DNA of 64,000 bases. Origin: an uncultured Bacilli bacterium. GTDB lineage: Bacteria; Bacillota_I; Bacilli_A; RF39; UBA660. The DNA lies in the NCBI GenBank assembly GCA_934098375.1, contig CAKOOC010000001.1:73067-137066 (forward strand), in the 5' to 3' direction. Below, one piece after another: positions 1-7,425 of the stretch. Positions within the stretch are counted from its first letter, which is position 1. Every line of letters starts with the position of its first letter. The notes below the pieces were generated by a model, which had not been told where the DNA came from, did not search any database, and saw nothing but the letters and a program-made list of their open reading frames with translations. The position numbers and the translations under genes are program-made.

Positions 1-1812
1 ATTAGGAAAGAAGATGAGTTAAATAAATTTTTGCCTGATGATTTAAAAAATGAACTTCGAGATAAAAATATTCAAGTATTTATTATTAATGCAGAAGAAT
101 TAGCACAGAAAAATGGTATAAATGGAAAAATTAGCCTTATTATGGAAGCATCCATTTTAAAACTACTTAATATTAAGAATTTTAAAGAAACGTTAGAAAA
201 AGATATTAAGGAAAGATTTTTAACAAAGGGTGAAGATGTAGTTAATGCTAATTTAGCGTGTGTTAACGAATTTGAAAGTTATTTAAAAAAGATAGATATA
301 ACAGCTGAACAAGGAGTAATTCTTTCGAAAAATGAAGATATATTTTCTATGATAAATGAAAGAAAAGGGAATCAATTAAAGGTAAGTGAGCTATTAGATT
401 ATAAAGATGGCGTTTTCCCAGGAGGAACTAGCGCTTTAGAAAAACGTAAAATGAGTTCTTTTGTGGCAAAATGGAATAAAGAAAAATGTATAGAATGTGG
501 TATTTGTGCAACTGTTTGTCCGCATGCCGTAATTAGATCTTTCTTAGTTGATGAAAAGCAGTATAAAGAGGAATCAAAACCTTCACTAGAAAAAGGATAT
601 AATTTTATAATAGGTGTAAGTGAGGCTGATTGTACGGGGTGTGAACTTTGTGTTAAGAACTGTCCAACTAAATGTTTATCTATGGGAAAGTTTGATTTAC
701 AAAAACAGGAGCTTGCTGATGAGCTATTTAATGATAATATTAATCCAGAAAGACCGTTAAATTCACCAAAAAATGTTAGTTTGCATAAGCCATTATTTGA
801 ATTTTCTGGGGCATGCGCTGGATGCGGAGAGACGCCCTATATAAAACTTCTTACACAAATTGTAGGAGAAAAATTAGTAATTGCCAATGCAACGGGTTGC
901 TCTAGCATATATGGAGCAAGCTGTCCTAATACACCTTATAAAGTGTCTTGGGCTAATAGTTTATTTGAAGATAATGCAGAATATGGTTTTGGTATACTTT
1001 TATCTTATAATAAATTTCGTAATCGTATCGTGAAAGAATTAGAAAGTTCACAATTACCTGGTGCACAAGAAAAGCTTACTTATTATTTAAATAATAGTGA
1101 AGATTATGATAAAATGAAAAAGTTTACTTCGGAAGTAAAAAATTATATATCAAATGATTTATTAGATTATGTTACCCCAAAAAGCGTGTGGACGATTGGC
1201 GGTGATGGTTGGGCATACGATATAGGATATGGCGGTGTTGATCATGTTTTATCAAGTAATCAAAATGCTAAAATATTAGTATTAGATACGGAAGTTTATT
1301 CAAATACGGGTGGTCAAGCAAGTAAATCTAGTCATAAAGGAGCAGTAGCAGAATTTGCTAATAATGGTAAAATCACGACCAAAAAAGATTTGTTTAGGAT
1401 TGCTATGAGTTACCCTAATACTTATGTAGCTCAGATAAGTTTAGGGGCAAACATTATGCATACTATTAATGTATTAAAAGAAGCTGAAGAACATCAAGGT
1501 CCAGCGATAGTTATTGCATACTGTCCTTGTGTTGAACATGGGATAAATGGCGGAATGTCTAACTCTATTGCCGAAGAAAAGTTAGCGGTTGATTCAGGGT
1601 ATGTCTTATTAATGAGATATAAAGATAATAAGTTATTATTAGATTCAAAAGAACCAGATTTTCAAAAATATGATGAATTTTTGTCTAATGAAGTTAGATA
1701 TAAAGCTTTAAAAATAAAAAATAAAAAAATGGCGGAATCTTTACTTTTAGAAAATAAAGAAAATGCCATTAATAGATATAATTATTATAAAAAATTAAGT
1801 GAAGAAAATTAA
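1..1812 (+). CDS. nifJ: Pyruvate:ferredoxin (flavodoxin) oxidoreductase, C-terminal part (5' truncated by window edge)
   Basis: The frame is open from base 1, so this is the last ~603 residues of a protein that is normally about twice as long; no start codon is visible. It oxidises pyruvate to acetyl-CoA and CO2 and passes electrons to ferredoxin, the usual anaerobic route. In partial numbering, two 4Fe-4S motifs are seen: Cys163/166/169/173 followed by Pro, and Cys211/214/217/221 followed by Pro. The thiamine-pyrophosphate domain follows, with a CAGCGETPY segment near residue 271, a GDGWAYDIGYGG segment and the EVYSNTGGQ motif. The missing 5' part should hold the pyruvate-binding and CoA domains. 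No plus-strand terminator is evident after the stop; the hairpin downstream is better explained by the minus-strand sRNA gene that ends there. Confidence 0.95.
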   Translation: MRKEDELNKFLPDDLKNELRDKNIQVFIINAEELAQKNGINGKISLIMEASILKLLNIKNFKETLEKDIKERFLTKGEDVVNANLACVNEFESYLKKIDITAEQGVILSKNEDIFSMINERKGNQLKVSELLDYKDGVFPGGTSALEKRKMSSFVAKWNKEKCIECGICATVCPHAVIRSFLVDEKQYKEESKPSLEKGYNFIIGVSEADCTGCELCVKNCPTKCLSMGKFDLQKQELADELFNDNINPERPLNSPKNVSLHKPLFEFSGACAGCGETPYIKLLTQIVGEKLVIANATGCSSIYGASCPNTPYKVSWANSLFEDNAEYGFGILLSYNKFRNRIVKELESSQLPGAQEKLTYYLNNSEDYDKMKKFTSEVKNYISNDLLDYVTPKSVWTIGGDGWAYDIGYGGVDHVLSSNQNAKILVLDTEVYSNTGGQASKSSHKGAVAEFANNGKITTKKDLFRIAMSYPNTYVAQISLGANIMHTINVLKEAEEHQGPAIVIAYCPCVEHGINGGMSNSIAEEKLAVDSGYVLLMRYKDNKLLLDSKEPDFQKYDEFLSNEVRYKALKIKNKKMAESLLLENKENAINRYNYYKKLSEEN

Positions 1813-1911
1813 ACAAAAAAATAGAGGCTAACCCCCTGGGGTAGCCTCAAAGAATAAAAAGGGGTTGGCTAGTGTGATACTAGCACCAATTCGCCTATAA
1901 GTGAATTGGTG
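1811..1911 (-). ncRNA. Candidate C-rich small RNA (sRNA-1), three hairpins
   Basis: There is no ORF here, but three hairpins lie in tandem: ACCAATTC/GAATTGGT (1910-1885), GCTAGT/ACTAGC (1884-1868) and a long terminator stem GAGGCTA-CCCC/GGGG-TAGCCTC with one bulge (1848-1824). On the minus strand the last stem is followed by TATTTTTTTG, an intrinsic terminator. Between hairpins 2 and 3 lies an unpaired CAACCCCTTTTTATTC segment. The size (~100 nt), own promoter, own terminator and an exposed C-run match Firmicute trans-acting sRNAs that pair with Shine-Dalgarno sequences (the RsaE/RoxS type of design). The architecture repeats in the RNA at 4678-4780. No known family was recognised; function is inference. 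Confidence 0.55.
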
Positions 1912-1917
1912 ATTTAT

Positions 1918-1946
1918 ATACTAATGGAAAAAGGGGTAAATGTCAA
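1918..1946 (-). promoter_or_regulatory. Sigma-A type promoter for minus-strand sRNA
   Basis: Read on the minus strand: TTGACA (1946-1941), a 17-nt spacer, then TAGTAT (1923-1918). The predicted start is near 1911, exactly where the first hairpin of the RNA begins. It fires away from recG. Confidence 0.6.
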
Positions 1947-1984
1947 CACTTTTTTTAATTATTTTTATAAAAAATGGAGGTTTT

Positions 1985-3979
1985 ATGTTAGAGGATATAA
2001 AAGGCCTAGGTCCAAAGTCAATTTTATATTTAAATGAGTTGAAAATTTATGATATAAAAGATTTATTAGAATATTATCCTTATCGTTATAATGTCTATAA
2101 ACCAAATAATATTAGTGATGCTCATGATGATGAAACTTTATTAATTAATGGTATGATTGAGCCTCCAATAAAAGTGTTTTTTATTAAAAGAAATTTAAAT
2201 AAACTTTCTTTTAAATTAAATACAGAAAAAGAAATTATTAATGTTTCTATTTTTAATCGGGCATTTCTTAAGAAAAATATGATCGTAGGAAAAACTATAT
2301 CAGTTATTGGAAAATATAATAAGAAATCAAATAGTTTAGTTGCAAGTGATATAAAAATGGTACCAATATTAAAAACTACTATAGAAGGAGTTTATCATTT
2401 AAATGCTAATATAAAAAGAGCAAATTTTAAAAAAATAATAGAAACAGCAGTTAATAATAATTTTTACGTTTCGTCTTTAGTTCCTTCTTATTTGGCAGAA
2501 AAATATAATTTTGTTTCTAAAATGTCTGCGGTTAGAGAAATGCATTTTCCTAAATCTATAGAAGCATTAAAGCAGGCAAAGATCTTTTTAATCTATGAAG
2601 AATTATTTGCGTTTATGTTAAAAATGAATTATTTAAAAATGTCAAGAAATAATAATAATGAAATAGATAGTAAAATGTTTGATGAAAAGAAAGTAAATGA
2701 TTTTATTTTGAGCTTGCCTTTTAAACTTACTGATGATCAATTAAAGGCGGTAGAGGAAATAAAGTGTGATTTTAAATCTACATCTAGAATGAACAGACTT
2801 ATTTTAGGTGATGTAGGAAGTGGTAAAACAATAGTTGCATTTATTTCATTATATATGAATTATTTGGCTGGGTTTCAAGGAGTTTTGATGGCGCCTACGG
2901 AATTACTTGCTTTACAACATTACAATAATATTATAAGTACATTTAAAAATATGAACGTTAATGTGTGTTTACTTACAAGTTCTACTAAGAAAAAAGATAG
3001 ATTACTGATACTTGAAGATTTAAAAAGTGGCAAATGTGATATATTAATTGGAACTCATTCGGTTTTAAATAATGAAGTAGTCTTTAAAAATATTGGTTTA
3101 GTAATAACTGATGAACAACATAGATTTGGAGTTGCACAAAGAAAAAATTTACAAAATAAGGGCGACATGACTGATGTTCTTTATTTAAGCGCTACTCCGA
3201 TACCTCGAACTTTGGCTTTGACCCTTTTTGGAGATATGGATATTTCGCAAATTAAAACAAAACCGGCAAATAGAAAACAAATTTATACAAAACTTTATAA
3301 AAATAATGAAATAAAATCGGTACTAAAGTTAATGCTTGATGAAATAAAGAATAATCATCAAATTTATGTAGTTGCTCCTTTAATTGAAGATGAAGAAGGT
3401 TCATCTAGTATGGAAAATGTAATATCTTTAAAAGAAAAAATTAATGTAGCATTTAATGGTAAAGTTCCTTTAGAGGTATTACACGGTAAGTTAAGTGCAA
3501 AAGAAAAAGAACAAATTATGAATGACTTTAAGTTAGGCATTATTAAAATATTAATTTCTACAACGGTTATAGAGGTTGGCGTAGATGTAAAAAATGCAAC
3601 GATGATGGTAGTTTTTAATGCGGAAAGATTTGGTCTAGCAACTCTTCATCAGTTAAGAGGACGTATTGGAAGAAACGATTTAGAAAGTAAGTGCCTTTTA
3701 GTAAGTGATTATGATACTCCTAGACTTAAAATATTAGAGGAGACAAACGATGGCTTTTTAATAAGTGAAAAAGATTTTGAATTAAGAGGCTCAGGTGATT
3801 TGTTTGGGGTTAGACAAAGTGGAGATATGAGTTTTAAAATTGCAAATCTGGCTAGTGATTTTAAAATTTTAAAACAGTGTGATACTGATAGTAAAGAATT
3901 TATTAGTAATCATTTAAATGAAATTAAGAAGTTTCCAGAGCAAAAATTGGTATTAGATAGTGTATTTTTAAACAGCTAA
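1985..3979 (+). CDS. recG: ATP-dependent DNA helicase RecG
   Basis: RecG remodels stalled replication forks and Holliday junctions. The start is placed at ATG 1985 because TGGAGG precedes it by a normal distance; a longer frame from 1940 has no ribosome binding site and adds a hydrophobic stretch atypical of RecG. About 664 residues, normal for the family. Visible: N-terminal wedge region (LEDIKGLGPKS onward), Walker A GDVGSGKT, the DEQH box, SATPIPRTL, and the motif VI region QLRGRIGR. It lies downstream of and divergent from sRNA-1. It ends just before an extended -10 promoter for the next gene, so the two may be separately transcribed. Confidence 0.96.
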   Translation: MLEDIKGLGPKSILYLNELKIYDIKDLLEYYPYRYNVYKPNNISDAHDDETLLINGMIEPPIKVFFIKRNLNKLSFKLNTEKEIINVSIFNRAFLKKNMIVGKTISVIGKYNKKSNSLVASDIKMVPILKTTIEGVYHLNANIKRANFKKIIETAVNNNFYVSSLVPSYLAEKYNFVSKMSAVREMHFPKSIEALKQAKIFLIYEELFAFMLKMNYLKMSRNNNNEIDSKMFDEKKVNDFILSLPFKLTDDQLKAVEEIKCDFKSTSRMNRLILGDVGSGKTIVAFISLYMNYLAGFQGVLMAPTELLALQHYNNIISTFKNMNVNVCLLTSSTKKKDRLLILEDLKSGKCDILIGTHSVLNNEVVFKNIGLVITDEQHRFGVAQRKNLQNKGDMTDVLYLSATPIPRTLALTLFGDMDISQIKTKPANRKQIYTKLYKNNEIKSVLKLMLDEIKNNHQIYVVAPLIEDEEGSSSMENVISLKEKINVAFNGKVPLEVLHGKLSAKEKEQIMNDFKLGIIKILISTTVIEVGVDVKNATMMVVFNAERFGLATLHQLRGRIGRNDLESKCLLVSDYDTPRLKILEETNDGFLISEKDFELRGSGDLFGVRQSGDMSFKIANLASDFKILKQCDTDSKEFISNHLNEIKKFPEQKLVLDSVFLNS

Positions 3980-3988
3980 TGATATAAT
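3980..3988 (+). promoter_or_regulatory. Extended -10 promoter upstream of DUF975 gene
   Basis: TG-A-TATAAT straddles the recG stop, 20-odd bases before the next start codon. No convincing -35 is present. The same TG-N-TATAAT arrangement recurs before addB and the ABC transporter. Confidence 0.5.
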
Positions 3989-4009
3989 TAGATTAGAGAG
4001 GAGTTTATA

Positions 4010-4618
4010 ATGAATAGAGTTAAAATTAAAAACCAAGCAAAAGAGATAATTAAAGGAAATATTTGGACGCTTTTGTTACCATTTATTATTGCTGGTGCTT
4101 TATCAGGATTAGTTGGTGGTTTTTCTGGTTACTATAGTTCTTCTACGGAAAGTGCAACTTTAAGTGTTATTTCTTCAATCGTAGAAATAGCAGTTTTACC
4201 TTTAACGATTGGTGCGACAGCTTATGTTATGAAATTTGTTAGAAAAGAACCAGTTGATTTAAACTATATGTTTTCTTTCTATAAACAATTTTGGCCAATA
4301 TTTGTACTTACATTCTTAATTGGACTATTTACATCATTATGGACATTATTATTTATAGTTCCAGGGATTATAGCAGCAATTAGTTATTCGATGAGTCAGT
4401 ATATTTTTATTGATGGTGAAGAAGATGCTATGGAATGCATTAGAAAAAGTAAAAAAATGATGGATGGTTATAAAGCTGATTATTTTGTATTTAATTTAAG
4501 TTTTATAGGTTGGATTTTATTAGCAATTCCAACATTTGGATTAATTTTTATTTACCTTATTCCATATATGACAGTATCACAAGTGCTTTACTATGAAGAG
4601 TTAAAAAAATTAAATTAA
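4010..4618 (+). CDS. DUF975-family integral membrane protein
   Basis: A 202-residue membrane protein. The N-terminus (MNRVKIKNQAKEIIKGN, then a Leu/Ala-rich helix) matches the opening typical of the DUF975 family: a cytoplasmic amphipathic helix followed by several membrane segments. At least four hydrophobic segments are visible (about residues 18-38, 50-70, 95-125 and 160-195). The cytoplasmic-looking motif DGEEDAMECIRKSKKMMDGYKADYF between helices is also typical of the family. Function is unknown in the family. GAGAGGAG gives a strong ribosome binding site. It appears to be a single-gene unit, with an extended -10 promoter immediately upstream and an sRNA promoter immediately downstream. 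Confidence 0.75.
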   Translation: MNRVKIKNQAKEIIKGNIWTLLLPFIIAGALSGLVGGFSGYYSSSTESATLSVISSIVEIAVLPLTIGATAYVMKFVRKEPVDLNYMFSFYKQFWPIFVLTFLIGLFTSLWTLLFIVPGIIAAISYSMSQYIFIDGEEDAMECIRKSKKMMDGYKADYFVFNLSFIGWILLAIPTFGLIFIYLIPYMTVSQVLYYEELKKLN

Positions 4619-4642
4619 GTAGTAAAATGTTTATAAAATGAA

Positions 4643-4671
4643 TTGACAAAGTTTTATAAATTTTATATTAT
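4643..4671 (+). promoter_or_regulatory. Near-consensus promoter for sRNA-2
   Basis: TTGACA (4643-4648), 17-nt spacer, TATTAT (4666-4671). The predicted start is about 4678, the first base of the first hairpin of sRNA-2. Confidence 0.7.
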
Positions 4672-4677
4672 AGTTAT

Positions 4678-4780
4678 AGCATGATAGAAATGTCATGCTG
4701 ATATCTCTAACGATCTTAATGTTAGAGTGTATCAACCAAAACCCCCTGAAGGACCTCGAAAGAGGTCCATTTTGTTTTCT
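4678..4780 (+). ncRNA. Candidate C-rich small RNA (sRNA-2), three hairpins
   Basis: Directly after a consensus promoter come hairpin 1 (AGCATGA/TCATGCT, 4678-4699), hairpin 2 (GATA..CTCTAAC/GTTAGAG..TATC, 4700-4733), an unpaired AACCAAAACCCCCTGAA (4734-4750), then a GAAA-capped terminator stem GGACCTC/GAGGTCC (4751-4768) followed by ATTTTGTTTT. There is no ORF inside and none close downstream, so a riboswitch leader is unlikely. The layout mirrors sRNA-1: hairpin at +1, a second hairpin abutting it, a C-rich loop region, then the terminator. The unpaired segment can pair over 13 nt with the ribosome-binding region of the sigma-like gene at 42798. Function is inferred. Confidence 0.65.
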
Positions 4781-4950
4781 AGAGTTTAAAAAAAATTTTA
4801 GAATATGAACATAAATAGTTAAATGAATTTGTAAAATTTTGATAAAAATTATTAAGTTTGGTATCTATTCGTGCTTTTTAATTAAAATGCCACAATCAAT
4901 TAACTTCTGTGGTAAGTCACTTTAAAATTATAATAAAAGGCGATTAAAAT

Positions 4951-5183
4951 GGTATTTATGAAAAAGAATTAAAAGAAGTGACTAACTTATTTTTCAAAGT
5001 TTATAATCTTAAAGATATGAAGTAAATCTTTATATAATGCAATATGGTGTGGAAATAAAGATTGTAAATTTAAAAATAAAAGAAATTAAAGGCTGTAAAT
5101 CATGATGTATTTTAGACAAGATTCTACTAATTGATGAAAAAAGTATTTATTGTGATAAAGATGTAAAGTATAATGTTGTTTGA
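4951..5183 (+). pseudogene. Decayed 3' end of a prolyl-tRNA synthetase-like gene
   Basis: No intact ORF, but three consecutive fragments in three frames read like the C-terminal domain of archaeal/mycoplasma-type ProRS. 4951-5022 reads IYEKELKEV...YNLKDMK and then a stop. About 5036-5074 reads AIWCGNKDCKFK. 5073-5180 reads KIKEIKGCKS-stop-CIL...SIYCDKDVKYNVV and then a stop. The order W-C-G-x3-C, K-I-K-E, G, C-I, then a late Cys and a K-Y-x-V end follows the zinc-binding tail of that enzyme class. Frameshifts and in-frame stops mark it as a relic. The flanks 4786-4950 and 5184-5296 hold nothing recognisable. Alternative: chance similarity in AT-rich sequence. Confidence 0.45.
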
Positions 5184-5296
5184 GAACTTTAATATTAGAA
5201 TAAATTTTAGATTATTGCCTGTATTTGAAAAATGAAACATTGATGAAATAGTTTCTATTATTTATTATAATTATGATAAAAGGGTGTGTAAAAAAC

Positions 5297-6574
5297 ATGA
5301 AAACTGTGAAAAATAATAATTATACTTTGCCTATTGTGGGGGATTTTATTAGCAACCGCAATCTTCTTAAGTCTATAAATAATTGTCAGTCAGATGCATT
5401 TATATCATTAACTGATGATATAAATGGTGTTAGAAATCTTTTTTTTGAAGATTATTCTAATTGGTTGGTATATGGCATACAAAATTCTGGCAAGTCAAAT
5501 TTTATAGAAAATATAATAATTAATATTTTGTTAAAAAGTTTTCCAAGTGATAGCAAGTTGGTGATTATAGATACTAAAAGATTGGAATATGGTGCCTTTA
5601 ATGATATTCCACATTTATTAGTTCCAATTTTATATAACTGTAACAAAGCTAATATTGCACTTGAAAAAATAATAAATGAAATTGATAGAAGATATGAGAT
5701 GCTGGCAAAATATGGATTAAAAAGTATCGAAAAATTTAACTTAACAATTGATACATGTAATAATCATAATCAAAAAATACCTAAATTATTTATTATTATA
5801 GATGACTTGTTAGACTTAATTGTTTATTCAAAAAATGAAATAATATCTCAAATTAGTTTAATAATTCAAAAGGGTAGACAAGTCGGAGTATATATTATTG
5901 TTGCAACTAGTAATGTTAGTAGAGATATTATTAATATTAATTTGATAAATCTTTTTTCAAATAGAGTTTGCTTTAGAGCGTATTCAGCAAGAGATTCAAA
6001 ATTATTACTTAATATATCCGGTGCAGAAAAATTAAATAAATATGAATATTATTTAAATACATCACTTAATATATATGATGGAAAATATAAATCTTATAAA
6101 ATTTCTGATAAAAATGTTAAAGACCTAATAAACTATGTTTCTAAGTATCGAAATTTTGAATATATAAATTATGAGAACAACTTATCAAATAATGCTAATG
6201 AAGATTCTTTGTATAACGAAATACTAGATTTTGTAATTGAAAATGGCATGGTAAGTGCTTCCTTACTGCAACGAAGATTTAGATTAGGTTATAGTAGAGC
6301 TGCTAGAATAATTAATTTGTTGGAAGAAAGAGGTATAATAGGCCCCGAAAATGGTTCAAAACCAAGGAAATTATTAATAAAAACGAACAGCAATTTATCA
6401 CATAATGTGAATAATAATGAAATTGAAATTAATACTATTAATGAGAATAAAGTTGAAACTAATAAAGTAGAAGAAGAGATTGATAAAAATTCTGTCATAG
6501 CTAATTTTGTTTTTATTATTGTTGTCATTATTATATTTTTATCAATTATAAAGTATTTTTTAGCATTTAGGTAG
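5297..6574 (+). CDS. FtsK/SpoIIIE-like ATPase, motor plus gamma domain, C-terminal membrane anchor
   Basis: FtsK-family DNA translocases pump double-stranded DNA; the gamma winged helix reads DNA polarity. Seen here: Walker A GIQNSGKSN (about residues 60-68), the IIDTKRLEYGAFNDIPHL segment typical of the FtsK beta domain, Walker B LFIIIDDLLDLI (Asp-Asp rather than Asp-Glu), and a clear gamma domain near residues 298-357 with ASLLQRRFRLGYSRAARIINLLEERGIIGPE. Unlike normal FtsK there is no N-terminal membrane domain or linker; one hydrophobic helix sits at the extreme C-terminus (about 401-423). ATG 5297 is preferred to ATG 5273: an AGGGTG sits ten bases upstream, and a TATAAT just before 5273 would start transcription near 5278. 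About 425 residues. Its position next to a decayed proS suggests acquired DNA. Confidence 0.85.
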   Translation: MKTVKNNNYTLPIVGDFISNRNLLKSINNCQSDAFISLTDDINGVRNLFFEDYSNWLVYGIQNSGKSNFIENIIINILLKSFPSDSKLVIIDTKRLEYGAFNDIPHLLVPILYNCNKANIALEKIINEIDRRYEMLAKYGLKSIEKFNLTIDTCNNHNQKIPKLFIIIDDLLDLIVYSKNEIISQISLIIQKGRQVGVYIIVATSNVSRDIININLINLFSNRVCFRAYSARDSKLLLNISGAEKLNKYEYYLNTSLNIYDGKYKSYKISDKNVKDLINYVSKYRNFEYINYENNLSNNANEDSLYNEILDFVIENGMVSASLLQRRFRLGYSRAARIINLLEERGIIGPENGSKPRKLLIKTNSNLSHNVNNNEIEINTINENKVETNKVEEEIDKNSVIANFVFIIVVIIIFLSIIKYFLAFR

Positions 6575-6733
6575 AAAAATTTTTTTAAATTTTTAAATAT
6601 TGTTTAAAATAAATTATTTAATTTATTATGAAAATTTGTAAAAAGTGTGGTAGAAAATCTTAAAATGCACATATTTTTAATTTTATTTTTACTTAATGTG
6701 AGTTATTTCACAAAATTTTTTTGCATATTATGG

Positions 6734-6739
6734 TATAAT
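6734..6739 (+). promoter_or_regulatory. Extended -10 promoter (TGGTATAAT)
   Basis: A TG-G-TATAAT extended -10 at 6731-6739. It would start transcription near 6746, just before a strong terminator and 70 bases before the start codon at 6818. Confidence 0.6.
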
Positions 6740-6745
6740 TAGTAT

Positions 6746-6797
6746 AGATATGATGCTAGTATAGATCTGCTCTAAAGCTTTATACTGGCTTTTTTTA
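6746..6797 (+). ncRNA. Very short transcript ending in intrinsic terminator (leader attenuator or tiny RNA)
   Basis: A 9-bp stem (GCTAGTATA 6755-6763 with TATACTGGC 6781-6789, one G-U pair) is followed by eight T residues. It lies only ~10 nt after the predicted +1 and ~20 nt before the ribosome binding site of the next gene. Either it attenuates the downstream surface-protein gene or it is a ~50-nt RNA. No antiterminator alternative fold and no known riboswitch were recognised. Confidence 0.5.
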
Positions 6798-6817
6798 TAT
6801 AATAAATATAGAGGTGT

Positions 6818-7375
6818 ATGATGATGAAAAAAATTTTGGTTATAGTGGTACTAGGATTAGTTATATTTTATCCTATAAAAATTCATGCTGCTAAAGGTTG
6901 CTGTTCTCATCATGGAGGAGTCAGTGGTTGCAGTAGTAGTGGAAGACAGTTATGCCGTGATGGAACAGTAAGTCCTTCATGTACGTGCCAGCCAGAAATT
7001 ATTTATGGCTGTACTGACCGAAAAGCAAAAAACTTTGATTCGAATGCTACTAGGAATGATGGCAGCTGTATTTATTATGTTTATGGATGCACAAATTCTT
7101 TAGCAAAAAATTATAACCCAAAAGCAGAAAAAGATGATGGTAGTTGTGAAATAGTAGAAACTACAAAACTAATTAAAGAAAACACCACCATTACTACAAA
7201 TAAAACATACACATCAAGCACCAAGAAAAAAACTTTTATTAAAACTACTAGTACTACTTCGAGTAAGCAAAAAAATAATGACTCTACTTCTTCAGATAAT
7301 ACTATAGGCTCAATAATTGGCATAGGCACTATTGCTAGTGGTATTTACATTTATAAAAAAAGGAAACGAAACTGA
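6818..7375 (+). CDS. Secreted, Cys-rich, membrane-anchored surface protein with GCTD/DGSC repeats
   Basis: A 185-residue exported protein. A signal peptide (MMMKKILVIVVLGLVIFYPIKIHA) is followed by a CCSHHGGVSGC...LCRDGTVSPSCTC module, then two ~25-residue repeats that begin with GCT(D/N) and end with DGSC. A Thr/Ser/Lys-rich spacer and a final hydrophobic helix with a KKRKRN tail follow. So it is anchored at both the spacer-wall and membrane side, without an LPXTG motif. The paired Cys residues suggest disulfides or metal binding outside the cell. The GCTD...DGSC repeat is a known calcium/protein-interaction-like repeat of secreted proteins in many phyla; the precise function is unknown. GAGGTG gives a good ribosome binding site; three consecutive ATGs leave the exact start uncertain. 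Confidence 0.7.
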   Translation: MMMKKILVIVVLGLVIFYPIKIHAAKGCCSHHGGVSGCSSSGRQLCRDGTVSPSCTCQPEIIYGCTDRKAKNFDSNATRNDGSCIYYVYGCTNSLAKNYNPKAEKDDGSCEIVETTKLIKENTTITTNKTYTSSTKKKTFIKTTSTTSSKQKNNDSTSSDNTIGSIIGIGTIASGIYIYKKRKRN

Positions 7376-7425
7376 TTTATAATATTAATTTAACATGCTA
7401 TACTAATAATAGGTAAGGAGTTTAG

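Noticed and set aside
4678..4780. Riboswitch for a downstream gene
   Set aside because: The element ends in its own terminator and the next start codon is over 500 bases away behind a decayed gene; a free-standing sRNA fits better.
4940..6600. Integrated plasmid or conjugative element around the FtsK-like gene
   Set aside because: No relaxase, replication protein, integrase or attachment-site repeat was found; only the FtsK-like gene and the decayed proS tail support acquisition.
6628..6663. Short frame MKICKKCGRKS resembling the start of a zinc-ribbon protein
   Set aside because: Only 11 codons with no ribosome binding site; C-x-x-C by chance is easy in this composition. A relic is possible but cannot be supported.
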